Assembly (NCBI GenBank): GCA_003991915.1
Contig: RQTK01000051.1
Span: 662,269-726,268, forward strand
Direction of reading: 5' to 3'
DNA: 64,000 bases
Origin: Elysia chlorotica
Lineage: Eukaryota; Mollusca; Gastropoda; Plakobranchidae
Below the pieces are notes generated by a model. That model did no database searches and was not told the DNA's origin. It saw only the letters and a list, made by a program, of their open reading frames with translations. The translations under genes were made by a program, and so were the position numbers. Positions within the stretch are counted from its first letter, which is position 1; every line of letters begins with the position of its first letter. Positions 1 to 12,297 of this stretch are shown here, in pieces.

Positions 1-427
1 GGCGGCCGCGACCCCACACATCAAAGACACCCAGAAACAAGAGCTTGGGGGCCACTGAATGGGGATAAACTAACAAAATCTGAAGAAGGGCCCTGCTCCT
101 TTAGCTAAGCCGTTAATAAAGTGGGCCGATGGAGAGGGGATTTGAGTTGATTATATACGATTTGTCATGCATCTGAATGTTTCTAGCACATTCCTTGTTG
201 TAACGAACTACAAAGGAAGGTTCTGAAGGAGCAATTAATGTAGCTTTGAGACAAGGACTCGTTGTTTAAATAGAATCTGTGCATTTCGGGAAGTGCATTT
301 AAGTTTTTTTACACTTATAAACAAGAAAAAAAGGGGTAGGGGTTGTTCTAGTACCTTCTCTCTCTTTGTGTGTCGGTCTTTTTCTTTATATCAATATTTC
401 AGATGTTTCTTAGTCTTTCTCTATTTA

Positions 428-430
<3 letters not shown>

Positions 431-468
<38 letters not shown>
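431..468. repeat. (CT)n microsatellite
   Basis: An uninterrupted CT dinucleotide run. Confidence 0.95.
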
Positions 469-473
<5 letters not shown>

Positions 474-1340
474 CTCACTCCCGGTCTATCTTTTATTAAC
501 TTAACCCTTAAAGGTTTTTAATTTTAACGCTCGTCTGCTCAGTGCCCAGTGACAACATGCAAAAAGAAACGATACAAACAAATACATGAGCGCGGAGACC
601 AAGCTCTTAGCGGGGTATTCGCTCCTGCCTTTTGTCTCTGCTTGCAGTGGGCTTTCTTTCAGGACGTCATAAGTGTGGTAACACAATTTCCAATTACTAT
701 GTTAGACAATAAATAACGCAAGTCGTGATTGTATTAACATGTTAGAAAGCAAACTCGGAACGAGAAGAAGACACAACAGCCCAGGTGAAATACTTCCATC
801 ACGATGTAGGTGGGGTTTGCCCTCTCTCATTCCTCTCTTCTTTTTGTGCACGACACGAAATGTCAGGCCTGAAACACGCGCTGAGGATCTGAGGGCGCTC
901 CCGGGATTTATAGTTAAATATCCTTAACCTTCGCCCACCGAGACTAGACACGGAGAAAAAACTTCATTTCTAGGCTACTTTTACGTATGGAAATAAACTG
1001 TTTTATGCCTTCACACGCGTATGTTTGTGGATGTACCTGAACATGAAGAAGGCCACAAGGACACACAATTAATTACTCTCTGTCTGTAGTGATAGACGAG
1101 TCGGCCAAGTCCCATTAGAGGAGATTTACTCACAGGTTCGTCTGTTTGTCTGTTTGTCTGTCTGCCGCAGAGTGCACAGACTAGACCTACCTACAGCACG
1201 AGGGGCTGGTATGGAATAGTTGAATTCTTTTGGCACCAATTGGCAAGGCGCAAAGGCGCGCGTGTGTGTAAGTGTGTGTGTGTGTGTTTTATCAATCCTC
1301 TGTGACCCTCTGTGTCCACTATTGTCAATGTTTAAATTAG

Positions 1341-1545
1341 CCTGTGGTGTGTATCTACACTGAAATGTGACCTGTAGTGTGTATCTACACTGAAATGTGA
1401 CCTGTAGTGTGTATCTACACTGAAATGTGACCTGTAGTGTGTATCTACACTGAAATGTGACCTGTAGTGTGTATCTACACTGAAATGTGACCTGTAGTGT
1501 GTATCTACACTGAAATGTGACCTGTAGTGTGTATCTACACTGAAA
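1341..1545. repeat. 30-bp minisatellite, seven copies
   Basis: Seven almost identical head-to-tail units of 30 bp, each containing gtatctacactgaaatgtga. Copies 2 to 6 are identical, which indicates recent expansion. An open frame through it on the minus strand repeats the peptide FSVDTHYRSH but is simply a consequence of a unit length divisible by three. Confidence 0.95.
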
Positions 1546-2037
1546 GTTTGGCCTGTGGCCTGACCCCTTTTGGCTCCCATGAGGGTTCCGCCTCTCACAG
1601 TGCGTGTACTAGATAGCGGCGCGTGACCTACTGAGGACTTCCCAATTCCGACCACCCCTGACCACCCCCGACCTGAACATGAGCTGGCGGTGTAAGATAA
1701 AAGAAAACTTGAGAGATTTCTCAGAATCGTGACCGGCCATTGTCACGGTGTTGTAGTTCTGCCTTTCCCTGGACATTCTGTGAAAACGTATTTGCATAGT
1801 TGTGAAAATTTGTAGTTGGTTTATCTATGAACATCCAAAAGACTTCTGCATTCTTAAGAAGAGCGACGTTTGATGTGCGTGTTATAGCTTGAGTTTATTA
1901 TTGTAACTAGAATCTATAAAGGAGGCGACAGTGCGCTGGGAAGCTTCGGGGAGGATTCGCTTTGGACAGCATTCAATTTGAAGCTTAGTGTAAAATAACT
2001 TTAATCTTATGTTTGCGTTTGTTCGGGAAATATGTTA

Positions 2038-2040
<3 letters not shown>

Positions 2041-2110
<70 letters not shown>

Positions 2111-2212
2111 CCTCTCTTTCTCCTTTCTCTTTCTTTTTCTCTCTCATCTCTCAGTTCTCTCTCCCTCTTTCTCTGTGTGTGTGTGTGTCTCTCTCTCTCT
2201 ATCCACCTCTCG
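2041..2212. repeat. (CT)n microsatellite with CT-rich flank
   Basis: A pure CT run to about 2107, followed by interrupted CTCTCT/TTTCTC tracts and a short (GT)n block. Confidence 0.95.
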
Positions 2213-2404
2213 CTCGCTGTCTTTGTCTTTCTTTGTCTGGTATGTAGGTTCAGGCATATAACGTAAACGTATGTGGACTTCAAACCTTGAACCTTCATCA
2301 CATGCGACGTTAAACCCAGAGAGGGAGAGAGATAGACAGAGAGAGAGCAGCGATGAGATAGGAGACGTTCAACCCAAAGAGGGAGAGAGAGAGAGAGACA
2401 GAGG

Positions 2405-2453
<49 letters not shown>

Positions 2454-2465
2454 GGAGAGAGATAG

Positions 2466-3085
2466 ACAGAGAAGCGAAGCCTCAGAATGCACCACGACAT
2501 CTTTTCCCCAGCATGCCTACTCGGTGTAATGCGGTGAATCTAACGAAGAACAAAGACCTTGTAATTTAAAGTTTTGTTCACTTTTCACCTCCTCCCACTT
2601 CTTTTTTTCCCCGTTTTCCTCCTGCAAGCATCTCTGCTTGACACACCGTACAAGTTGAAGAATGAGCAAACTTACCCGAGAGTGGGAATCCATGGTTTCT
2701 GGTGTGACTTTAACTATGTAGGTCTCCTCCTGTCTAGGAGAAATACCGTACCCTACTCTTCTCATTTACTTTGATTTTCTAGTTCTTTAAGAGCCATGTC
2801 GTGTGTTGCAGAGAGTGTGTCTGTGTGTGTGTGGATGCTAGCCCCGTGGCTTGCGTTGCCTTATTGTTTTTCCAGGAAAGACGATACCGTTGCCGGGTGT
2901 AGGTCTGAGGACGTTGTAGCCGTATTGGGTTCCCGGCTGGAATCTCGCAGACGGTAAACCATGTGTGTGAGAGAGAGAAAAAGTTGACGAATCATCTCCC
3001 CTTACAGTACTCTTAGTATTAGATCTCCTGAAATGTTTGTCTTGTGCAATAAAAAAAAGAACTCACCATGTCAAAAAGAATGAGA
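2466..3085. repeat. Tandem duplication of about 650 bp, copy 1
   Basis: Matches 3117-3770 along its length, starting at gacagagaagcga and ending at caccatgtcaaaaagaat. It includes a GA-rich block just upstream. Neither copy shows a coding exon. Confidence 0.85.
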
Positions 3086-3116
3086 GAGAGAGAGAGAGGG
3101 AGGGAGTTAGAGATGG

Positions 3117-3613
3117 ACAGAGAAGCGATGCCTCAGAATGCACCACGGCATCTTTTCCCCAGCATGCCTACTCGGTGTAATGCGGCGAATGTACCGGAGA
3201 ACAAAGACCTTGTAATTTCAGTTTTGTTCACTTTTCACCTCCTCCCAGTTCTTCTCTTCTTTTTTTCCCCGTTTCCCTCCTGCAAGCATCTTTGTGCAAA
3301 CATATTTGCTTGACACACAGTACAAGTTGAAGTATGAGCAAACTTACCAGGGAGAGTGAATCCATGGTTTCTGGTGTGACTTTATCTATGTAGGTCTCCT
3401 CCTCTCTCGGAGAAATACCCTACTCTTCTCATTTACTTTGAGTTTCTAGTTCTCTAAGAGCCATCTCGTGTGTTGCAGAATGGGGGGAATTGTTAGCGCC
3501 GTGGCCCGCGTTGCCTCATTGTTTTTCCAGGAAAGACGATACCATTGCCGGGTGTAGGTCTGAGGACGTTGTCGACGGATTGGGTTCCCGGGTGGAATCT
3601 AGAAGACGGTAAA

Positions 3614-3653
<40 letters not shown>

Positions 3654-3770
3654 ACGAGAGAGAGAGATGATGGTGAATCATCTCCCCTTAGAGTACTCTT
3701 GGTATTAGATCTCCTGAAATGTTTGTTTTGTGCAATAAAAAAAAAAGAAAACTCACCATGTCAAAAAGAA
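3117..3770. repeat. Tandem duplication of about 650 bp, copy 2
   Basis: The second copy differs from copy 1 by scattered substitutions and small indels and carries an extra (GA)n run at 3618-3651. Divergence of several percent makes this a real duplication rather than an assembly doubling. Confidence 0.85.
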
Positions 3771-5648
3771 TCAGGTCGCTCATCCACTGTTGCCCTCGCG
3801 GTCTGGGTAGACATGCGATATACCTCCCTACATCTAACCCTTGTTCGGTCATCTGTGGGCAGACAGCGGGGGGCAGAGTGGTCTATCTCCCATCTAAATC
3901 TTCAGTCTTAACTTCCCTTGAACAGTGTCTTGCGCCGTGAAGCAGAGCGTTCTATCTCCTATCTATCCTGAGTAGCGAGCACCTCCCAGACCAGACCCGC
4001 CTCCAGTTTGCTAGAAAAAATGTAGAAAAATGTAAGAAGCCTGAAAAGAAACGCTTGAAATGCACGCGAAATGCTCTTCTTGACAGGACGGTGTTGTTGT
4101 GTTTATCACTTTAACCAGCGAGGCACTCGGCCCTTCAGCTCCAACCATAAAGTCAATTTGGTCCGAGGTTTTCAATTTTTACAATTTTTCACTTCCCGAC
4201 TGGCAATGAGCTGCTGGGTCTAAATAAAGCAGTCTCCCTCTCCGCCTTGTGTCCAACATATGTCTTTCTAACGTGGACTAGAACTCTTCCATTACTTGGA
4301 TTATTGTACAGATTGTCTTACAGGTCTAGTTCATAGATGTATATAAATATCTATGGTCTAGTTCAATCAGTGCTCAGGCACATTATTTCTTCCCAAACAA
4401 TCAGAACCAGGAAAACAAGCGTGTACAGCACGCGACCTTTCGAGTGTACGTGTAGGAGGTGGAGTGGGCACGACCTGGGTGTTCCTGCCCCCCACAGTGT
4501 GTGCGGCCACCCCGGGTGTTTGTTGGGGGGAACGTGTATCTTGATTTATCAAAATAGGCTATAGACCTGAGAGGTCATATGTACGCATAGACCCAGGTAT
4601 GGGTCGCCTTCCGACTGCTGAGCTTTCAAAATAAATCTTGCGCGATATGGCCGTTTTCTTTGTTGGCTGTTAAATAGTTACTTAAATCTGTCAATTATTG
4701 TGCGAGGTTTACGATGGAAAGAGAAATGCTGACTGCAGCGATATTGTGTGAGGTGTGTGTGTGTGTGTGTGTTAGGGGGGGGGTACTTCTTTTAAGACCG
4801 AACGTAATTTTGACCGTGATTAGAATGGCTAAGCCTCTCTTGTACCTGTTACCTAGGCATATTCCGCCAGTTAACTGACTCCGTGTCTCGGCGCGTAACA
4901 GTACATGATGGAGGCCAGGGTGTGGTGCCTGGCCCTCCTCTTGCTTGTCCCCATCACACTCGCGCTGATAACAGAGCAAGTAAAAGCTATCTAGATCTAC
5001 CTGTGTGGTAAGCTTTGTCTCAAACTGTACTTACCACTTCTACTATCTACCTCCATGGTAAGCTTTGTCTCAAGCTGTACTTACCACTTTTACTATCTAC
5101 CATGTTCAAAGGCTGGGACACACAAGTGATGGATGGCATTACGCGAGTTAAGTCAGTTTGCACACACCAGGTCTTTGTTCTCGCCGCCTGATGCTACCTG
5201 GATGATTCCCGGCGCTGGCGGAGAGAGACTTTGATCAGCGTTTGATCAAGCCTGGAATCGGCCACAAATGTCACTCGAGGGGCCGCGGTCTGTTTTAACA
5301 GCGGGGTCAAGTGGGTGCACGACCAGGAGTCTGGATGTTCTCTAACCAATCGCGTTCACCGCTACCTCAGTTACCAGCCTGCCAGACCCACGATACTGAG
5401 AAACAATGTGAATGGAGGCCACTGATGGAGGCCGCGGAGTGCACAAATTTCAGGTGCGCATCTTCGGGGATTTCCGCGGGGTCTTGGTGCGAGCCGCCGT
5501 AAATTTAAGTTATAACCTTTGGTGCGAACCGTCGAAAGTCGGTGCAGTGCGTGTTGGTGCAGATAACAGCTCTGGCCTCACGCAGGTTTCATACTGGCGT
5601 GAATACCACAACAGGTGGAAAGATTGTGGTACTCTATATATAGGGTTG

Positions 5649-5722
5649 ACTTGAGTTGAGTTGGTTTTAACGTCCAACATCAGCACTATATAGGCTATAT
5701 TGTGGACGGGGATACTCTAAAG
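5649..5722 (-). mobile_element. SINE tail fragment, family A
   Basis: Reverse complement ends in ...atatagtgctgatgttggacgttaaaa..., the same 3' tail seen at 14071-14262, 19016-19268, 45600-45665 and 49205-49400. The tRNA-like head is absent. Confidence 0.65.
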
Positions 5723-5994
5723 GAGATATGAGATACCCTAGAACATTATTTCTGGCGGGATGCACTCTAAGATTGTTGTTTTATTGTTTGCATATGTGCT
5801 GTGGTTTTTGTGTGTGTGTTGTTGTTTTTTTTAATTATTGGTACATGTATGCTTGAAGTGTTTTTGTGTCTTGTATTGGGACCACTGCAAGAAATGACGA
5901 CGTTCAGCTTTAAATTATTACATTATTGTTTCTGCTTAACTATTACTCTCATTCTTCATTGTCTTCCTTCCCTTTTGTTTTCTTGAATTTCTCC

Positions 5995-6027
5995 CTCTCT
6001 CTCTCTCTCCCTCTCTCTCACACTCAC

Positions 6028-6074
<47 letters not shown>
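5995..6074. repeat. (CT)n microsatellite
   Basis: Interrupted CT run ending in a T tract. Confidence 0.95.
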
Positions 6075-6082
<8 letters not shown>

Positions 6083-6774
6083 TCTCTCCAACACTTTACG
6101 TTTCAGTAAAGACCGCGAGATAGATTCTGGGCAAAGATATTTGACCAAAGAGTAGTAGTACTATTTAGTACTACTTTTATGACCGTTGAGAACTAAAGTC
6201 GTCCATTGTGAGTCTAAGATATCTTAGTTCTTTAAAAAAACAATTGTGATAGAAAAACGTGTAAAGTGGATTCTAACTTGCCAGTTGTTGACTTCTAAAT
6301 CTGACCCCCAAACCTGTATCTCCCAACCCCGAGAACTTGATCTAATACATCAAAGAGCCAACTAAACCCCCCACCCCTGCTAACTGAGCTCTGTAAAACT
6401 TGCCGCTGGTGGATTCTGTTAATTAAGTCTCCGCATCCCTACCTGATGCCACCGTCCCTACCTGGCTCTTCCATCCAGAACCGATAGTCGGATAGTAGAT
6501 AGGCAGAACTCAGCGACTGTGTTAAAAACCAAGATTATTGTTTGTATGTTGTTACTGTTATTTGTTAGATTGTGTTTGTCAAAAACAACATTATTGTTTG
6601 TTTGTTGTTGCTGTTATGTGTTGGAGTGTGTTTGTTATTGCTAATAACATTACTTGAGAGAGAAATAAACATGTCTAGGAAGTGAACACCAGGTATGTTT
6701 TTTCAATGACGCAACGACCACCACCAACTCAACACTGTGTTTGCTACATGTATTCTTCGGCAGCAGTTCAAGCC

Positions 6775-6815
<41 letters not shown>

Positions 6816-6823
6816 GTGTGTGT
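6775..6823. repeat. (TCTG)n microsatellite
   Basis: About ten TCTG units followed by (TG)n. Confidence 0.95.
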
Positions 6824-7852
6824 GCAAATTCTGATCTACTGCCAAAACAAGTATGGACGTGCATGTTATTAATAACAAGGCCCTTATTCGCGCAATCCTC
6901 CCAAAGATTTCAGTAGTGAGTGATCCCCCCCCCTCCCCCAAGCCTCACCTTGACAAGATGTTCGCTAACATCCCACCTCAGGTAGAACACCTGTAAGAAA
7001 TGTCATACCGAGGATGAGCTCCTCAGATAAAGCTAATCTGCGCCTGTAGATCTCTACCCCTTGCCCCCCTCGCGTCAGATCCAACATCACACTGCACGGA
7101 AGGTTCGCCCACGCGCCTTCAACTCACCGCGAACAAAAACAAAACACAAAACAAAACAAAACACAAAAAGTCAGCACGTCCAAATCCTTCCAAGGTTCAA
7201 GTTTGTTTTCTTTTCTATTTTTGTTCTCTTTGGGATTTCCCTTTGTCGATAGTGCGCTACTTTCACCTTTGGTTTTGCCGTTTTGGAGTTGTGAGCTATT
7301 TCTCGGTTGTTTCTTATGCTGTGTACGTGCTTTTAGGGTCACACTGCATGTTGCAGTGCAATATAGTGCAATACACTGCAGGTATATTGAATCCAGCAAA
7401 CCTTCTCTGGAATAAAACCCCATAATGATCTTAATCTCGCAGACTCCTGCTCTGTGATTGTGTCAAGTATTGCGCACTGACAATACCCTCTGCAGGACTA
7501 CTAATTCATGTTTTAAAACCCGCACACTCGTGGTCTCCATATGGGCCTTCGTCAATTTCTGACTTGACCTCAGAACCTTTCGTACACATAGTCCGCGGTT
7601 TTAGCCGGTGGGCCGCGTGTATCACAGTGTGGGGTCTGCTCCGCTGGAAGTTCAAATCTATAACTCATCTATTGTACTGGGAGCTGCTTGGGGCAGTTTT
7701 TGTTCTATATCTCCCTCATCTTTGTCCTATATTTTTCTTATCTTTGCCCTATATCTCCTTATCGTATGTCTATATATCCTTATATAACAGTCACGTGCGC
7801 ACACTGAGGCGGTTCAATCACTGACCACTCTTCGATCTTCTCTCATCTCCAG

Positions 7853-7992
7853 GCATAGACGATGGCGGCGACATTGATCGTGACCTTCTGGCGGGCATCT
7901 ACGAGCGGGTCAAGGGTCAGGAGTTCAAGGCCGGCACGGATCAGGTCACGCAGGTCATGAAGGTCGAGCAGACGATCATCGGGAAACGACCG
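7853..7992 (+). CDS. IQSEC: IQSEC exon 1 in window (Sec7-PH linker)
   Basis: Acceptor tctccag and donor gtgagt bound the exon. It begins with two bases completing a codon, then 46 codons reading [12 protein letters not shown] through IIGKRP. This is the conserved helix-linker between the Sec7 and PH domains. The start is phase 1, so an upstream exon outside the window is required. Confidence 0.92.
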
Positions 7993-10900
7993 GTGAGTTG
8001 TTCTATCTGATTCTCGAACTCACAGGTTATACATATATGACTGCTAAACTAGACTAGAAATTGAACAGAGAGATTGAACAAAATGTATTAAACTTGGATG
8101 TTTTGTAAGAACATGGTTATGTGCCTGAAAAGGAGAAGGGCAGTTTGCGATGTAAGCGTAATACAAAAAAATAATGTCTGTTGTCTGATAGCGACAAAAT
8201 AACGCTTTTGATCAGTAGATTGAACTTTCATTGTTTGTATTATAAAGATAATAGTTTGTTAGGACTAAGAGAGGTCTGAGGAGCTACAGAGTTCGGTAAA
8301 CCTGAACCAGCTATCTAAGACATAGACAGGACAGTCCGGCCACCGACTTGTGTACTACTATACTAACCAGACTGATTAGCCCAATCGCTGCGCGTTCGTG
8401 GAGCCCTATAAGCTTAGTATTTGTTGAGGCCGGGGGAGCTGTATAATGGACCTTGTGGTACGTAAATCAAAGGCCGCAGTTGTTAATGAAGACAAAGTAT
8501 GTTATGTTTTTTTTTTTTTCAAGAAGTACATAGGCTACACACAATGTTAAGATCATTCTAAAGGATCCCTTATTAAATTTGTATCAGACGAGATATGAAA
8601 CTAGTAGAGCCAACCAGATGCCCACCAATCTCAGTCATGAACAATACAGGGCGAGTCTCACGCACAGCCCTGTGATTTCCATCTTGATTTAGCTTAGCGT
8701 GTGTGTTACTATACCCTGCGCCCCCTTCTCTCTACGAGCAAGTAATGTAAATAGAGCCATACACACGTTCCCACTACAAGAAGAAAACAACCCAGGATAA
8801 TTCTAAAAGACTGTTCAGCCCTCCATTCAGCTGTCAGTATTTATTTCCCCGCGTTAATTAAGCCCAGCTTCCTAGCAGCGCCCTCTACCCGAGTAGTTCC
8901 CCCTGTCTTCGCTCCTACCTCACCTGGCTGTGGAGGTGAGCGTCGGACTTGGAGCGCGCGTGAGGCGCGTGCGGTGCGTGAGTCCATCTAGCCTAGACCC
9001 AGCAGGCTCCGCCCTTCTCAGGTACAGCTCAGGTACAGCTCAGGTACAGCTCAGGCGGTTCAGATCAAGATAAGACTCGAGACCCGGGCCAGCCTGAACG
9101 CGACCTGGATATTCCATCTAGAGCTGGCTTCAAGATACTGGTTCCTCTTTGTTCCTAACTAGTTAATTACGCGCAATAGTAATACAATGGTAATGCATGT
9201 TTGTTGTTTTGTTGTTGTTTTTTTGGCGGAAAAGGGCGAGTGCGGTCTTTTATAAGCCCGGACATGAACGGAAAATATAGAAGGGAGAGAGAAGTTTGTT
9301 TTTATTTTACTATAATTATGGACTTTGCCTGATCGGAGCCATCGAAACCGCAGCCAATCGAGTTTGTCCCTGGTCTAAGCACACGTATTCAATCACTCAC
9401 TCACTCACTCACTCACTTACCCACTCACCCACTCACCCACTCACCCACTCACCAACACACTCACTCACTCACTCACTCACCCACTCACTCACCCACTTAC
9501 TCACCCACTTACCCACTCACTCACCCACTTACTCACTTACTCACTTACTTACTTACTTACTTACTCACTTACTCACTTACTTACTTATCTCACTGACTCA
9601 CCCACTGACTGGGGACCAGCAGCTGTCAGTTGAGGTGCGAATGTGCCAGGCCTGGGCCACGCTGATAGAACGGCAAGTCTAGTTACTCTACCCCCCCCCC
9701 CCCCCCCAATCCTTGAGCGTGACTTCAATGTGTTACTACCAGCCTGGTGTGGACTGGTCGCAGCTTCTGAAGGCCCGGGCCAGAACACTGTTGACCAACA
9801 CGTGTTGGTTCTGGCTGCTCTGCCCTCAGTTCATGCTGACAGGGACAGGTCAAGGTCAAGGTCGTGACCTTGCAAAAACTAACGCCAGTTTCGATCCATT
9901 ATGGTAACATTTAATGTCGAGGTCATTGCTGTTTTTAACCTTGTCCCCTAAGTCCGTGAACCTATGACGCTTAGTGACTATTGCAGTTGGTTTAGAACCT
10001 GACGGGGGCTAGCCTTGGGTTGGTTTGACGCTGGGAGATGGAACCCAGGTTCCTAAAGAACTGGGGCACCGCTTAGATTCAAACCTAGAACCCGCTGCTC
10101 TTCAATCCAGAACATTAGCGGCTGAACTTTCCGCCCACACACACATATTTGTTCTCTTCACCATGTGGTCCATGTAGCCCCTCCCCCACCCCCACCCCTC
10201 TCTGATCAATAGATATTAAAACCCTCCAGTCTGTGTGATATCGCTGCACCCTGGACGCTGTATAGTAGCTATAAGTATTGAGATGGGTGTACGCAAAATC
10301 CCGACCTTCACCGACTGAGCTCTACCCCCCTGACTCACCCACTCCATGTATGTTGTGTTGTGTCCCCCCTGACCCCCCCATTCCATGTATGTATGTTGTG
10401 TGTGTTGTGTCCCCAGCTCCTGGCACTGTCCCACCGCCGCCTGGTCTGCTACTGCCGCCTCTACGAGGTGCACGACTACAACAAGAAGGAGCGGCTGGGC
10501 CTGCACCAGCGGGAGGTCTTCCTCTTCAACGACCTGCTGCTCGTGAGCGCTCTCCCACTTCTCTCTCTCTCTTTATCACTGTCTCTCTTTATCTTTATCT
10601 CTCTTTATCTCTGTCTCTCTTTATATTTATCCCTCTTTATCTCTTTGTCTCTCTTTATCTTTATCTCTCTTTATCTCTGTCTGTCTCGCTCTCTCTCTCT
10701 CTCTTTCTCTCTCTCTCTATCTCTCTCTTTCTCTCCATTCTTTGTCTCCTCTCTCTCCATACATCTCTCTCTCTCTGTCTCTCTCTCTTATCTCTCTCTC
10801 TCTCTGTTTTATTTTTTGGAATACTTATTTTTTAAAATAATTGCTTTTACTGACGTTGCCATCCTTTTTTCTTTTCCTTAATTAAATACTTGTTTGAAGT

Positions 10901-12216
10901 TTAAAAGTTTCCACTTTCACAGTAACTATCTACGATCGTTATCACCTCCAGATTATCAGCAAAACGCAAGCTTGTTCTAGTTCCCCTAATTTCAAAATAA
11001 GAGTTCATCAAACTGATTATCAATCATGTTTTTTGGGGTTGTTTTTTNNNNNNNNNNTCCCACCGCCGCCTGGTCTGCTACTGCCGCCTCTACGAGGTGC
11101 ACGACTACAACAAGAAGGAGCGGCTGGGCCTGCACCAGCGGGAGGTCTTCCTCTTCAACGACCTGCTGCTCGTGAGCGCTCCCACTTCTCTCTCTCTCTT
11201 TATCACTGTCTCTCTTTATCTTTATCTCTCTTTATCTCTGTCTCTCTTTATATTTATCCCTCTTTATCTCTTTGTCTCTCTTTATCTTTATCTCTCTTTA
11301 TCTCTGTCTGTCTCGCTCTCTCTCTCTCTCTTTCTCTCTCTCTCTATCTCTCTCTTTCTCTCCATTCTTTGTCTCCTCTCTCTCCATACATCTCTCTCTC
11401 TCTGTCTCTCTCTCTTATCTCTCTCTCTCTCTGTTTTATTTTTTGGAATACTTATTTTTTAAAATAATTGCTTTTACTGACGTTGCCATCCTTTTTTCTT
11501 TTCCTTAATTAAATACTTGTTTGAAGTTTAAAAGTTTCCACTTTCACAGTAACTATCTATGATTGTTTTCCACTCCAGGTTATCAGCAAAACGCAAGCTT
11601 GTTCTAGTTCCCCTAATTTCAAAATAAATGGTTCATCAAACTATCATCATATTTAAATATTTGGAAAAACAATTACTAAGACTTAACTGTGCTATTGTGC
11701 CCGTATGGTGAGAACCCACTTTCTCTGTTTCCAGATCACGAAAATCTTCAGCAAGAAGAAGACGGGCATCACGTATTCCTTCCGGAACTCTCTGTCGCTG
11801 TGTGGCATGCAGGTCTACCTGTTCGAGACGCCCCGTGAGTCCAGCAAACTCGCTCTCTTTCAGGATATCTACTATGGGGAGGGGGGGTGAAAACAAATTT
11901 TAAAAAAGTGTGGAACACGAGGGGAGGGACTGGACATCTTTGATTTTTTCCTCTAACAACCACAGTAATGTTTGCTGTAACGCAAAAAAAAAATTATGCC
12001 ATTTCTCACATGGTTTTAAATGTGTGCGCAGAGTGAAAGAAGATGCAAAAGTTTTGCTTGTTGATGCAGATGGTTTGTCTCACATTCAACATTATTTCAC
12101 CTGCTCAGTTTGTCTTTGTGAGATATGCAACAAACAAGGCAGCCATTTCTCTATTTCTCTATCTCTCTGTCTAACTTCCTCACCATCTGTCCCTCTCTAT
12201 CTGTCACTGTATCTAT

Positions 12217-12297
<81 letters not shown>

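Larger units (their letters stand above)
1..7852. other. Intron or upstream region of IQSEC with no coding exon seen
   Basis: The first IQSEC exon begins in phase 1, so this stretch is at least partly intron. It holds microsatellites, a 30-bp minisatellite, a tandem duplication of about 650 bp and a SINE tail, listed separately. Open frames here are short, repeat-derived or without family resemblance. Confidence 0.7.

Noticed and set aside
1332-1655. Repetitive protein with FSVDTHYRSH units on the minus strand
   Set aside because: It is the reading of a 30-bp minisatellite, whose length is divisible by three, and has no conserved flanks.
2009-2301. Long open frames of Ser/Leu or Arg/Glu repeats over CT and GA tracts, here and at 5926-6148, 10278-11508, 24917-25203, 49760-49972 and 50525-50788
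   Set aside because: They are microsatellites that stay open in several frames; no family resemblance or splice logic.
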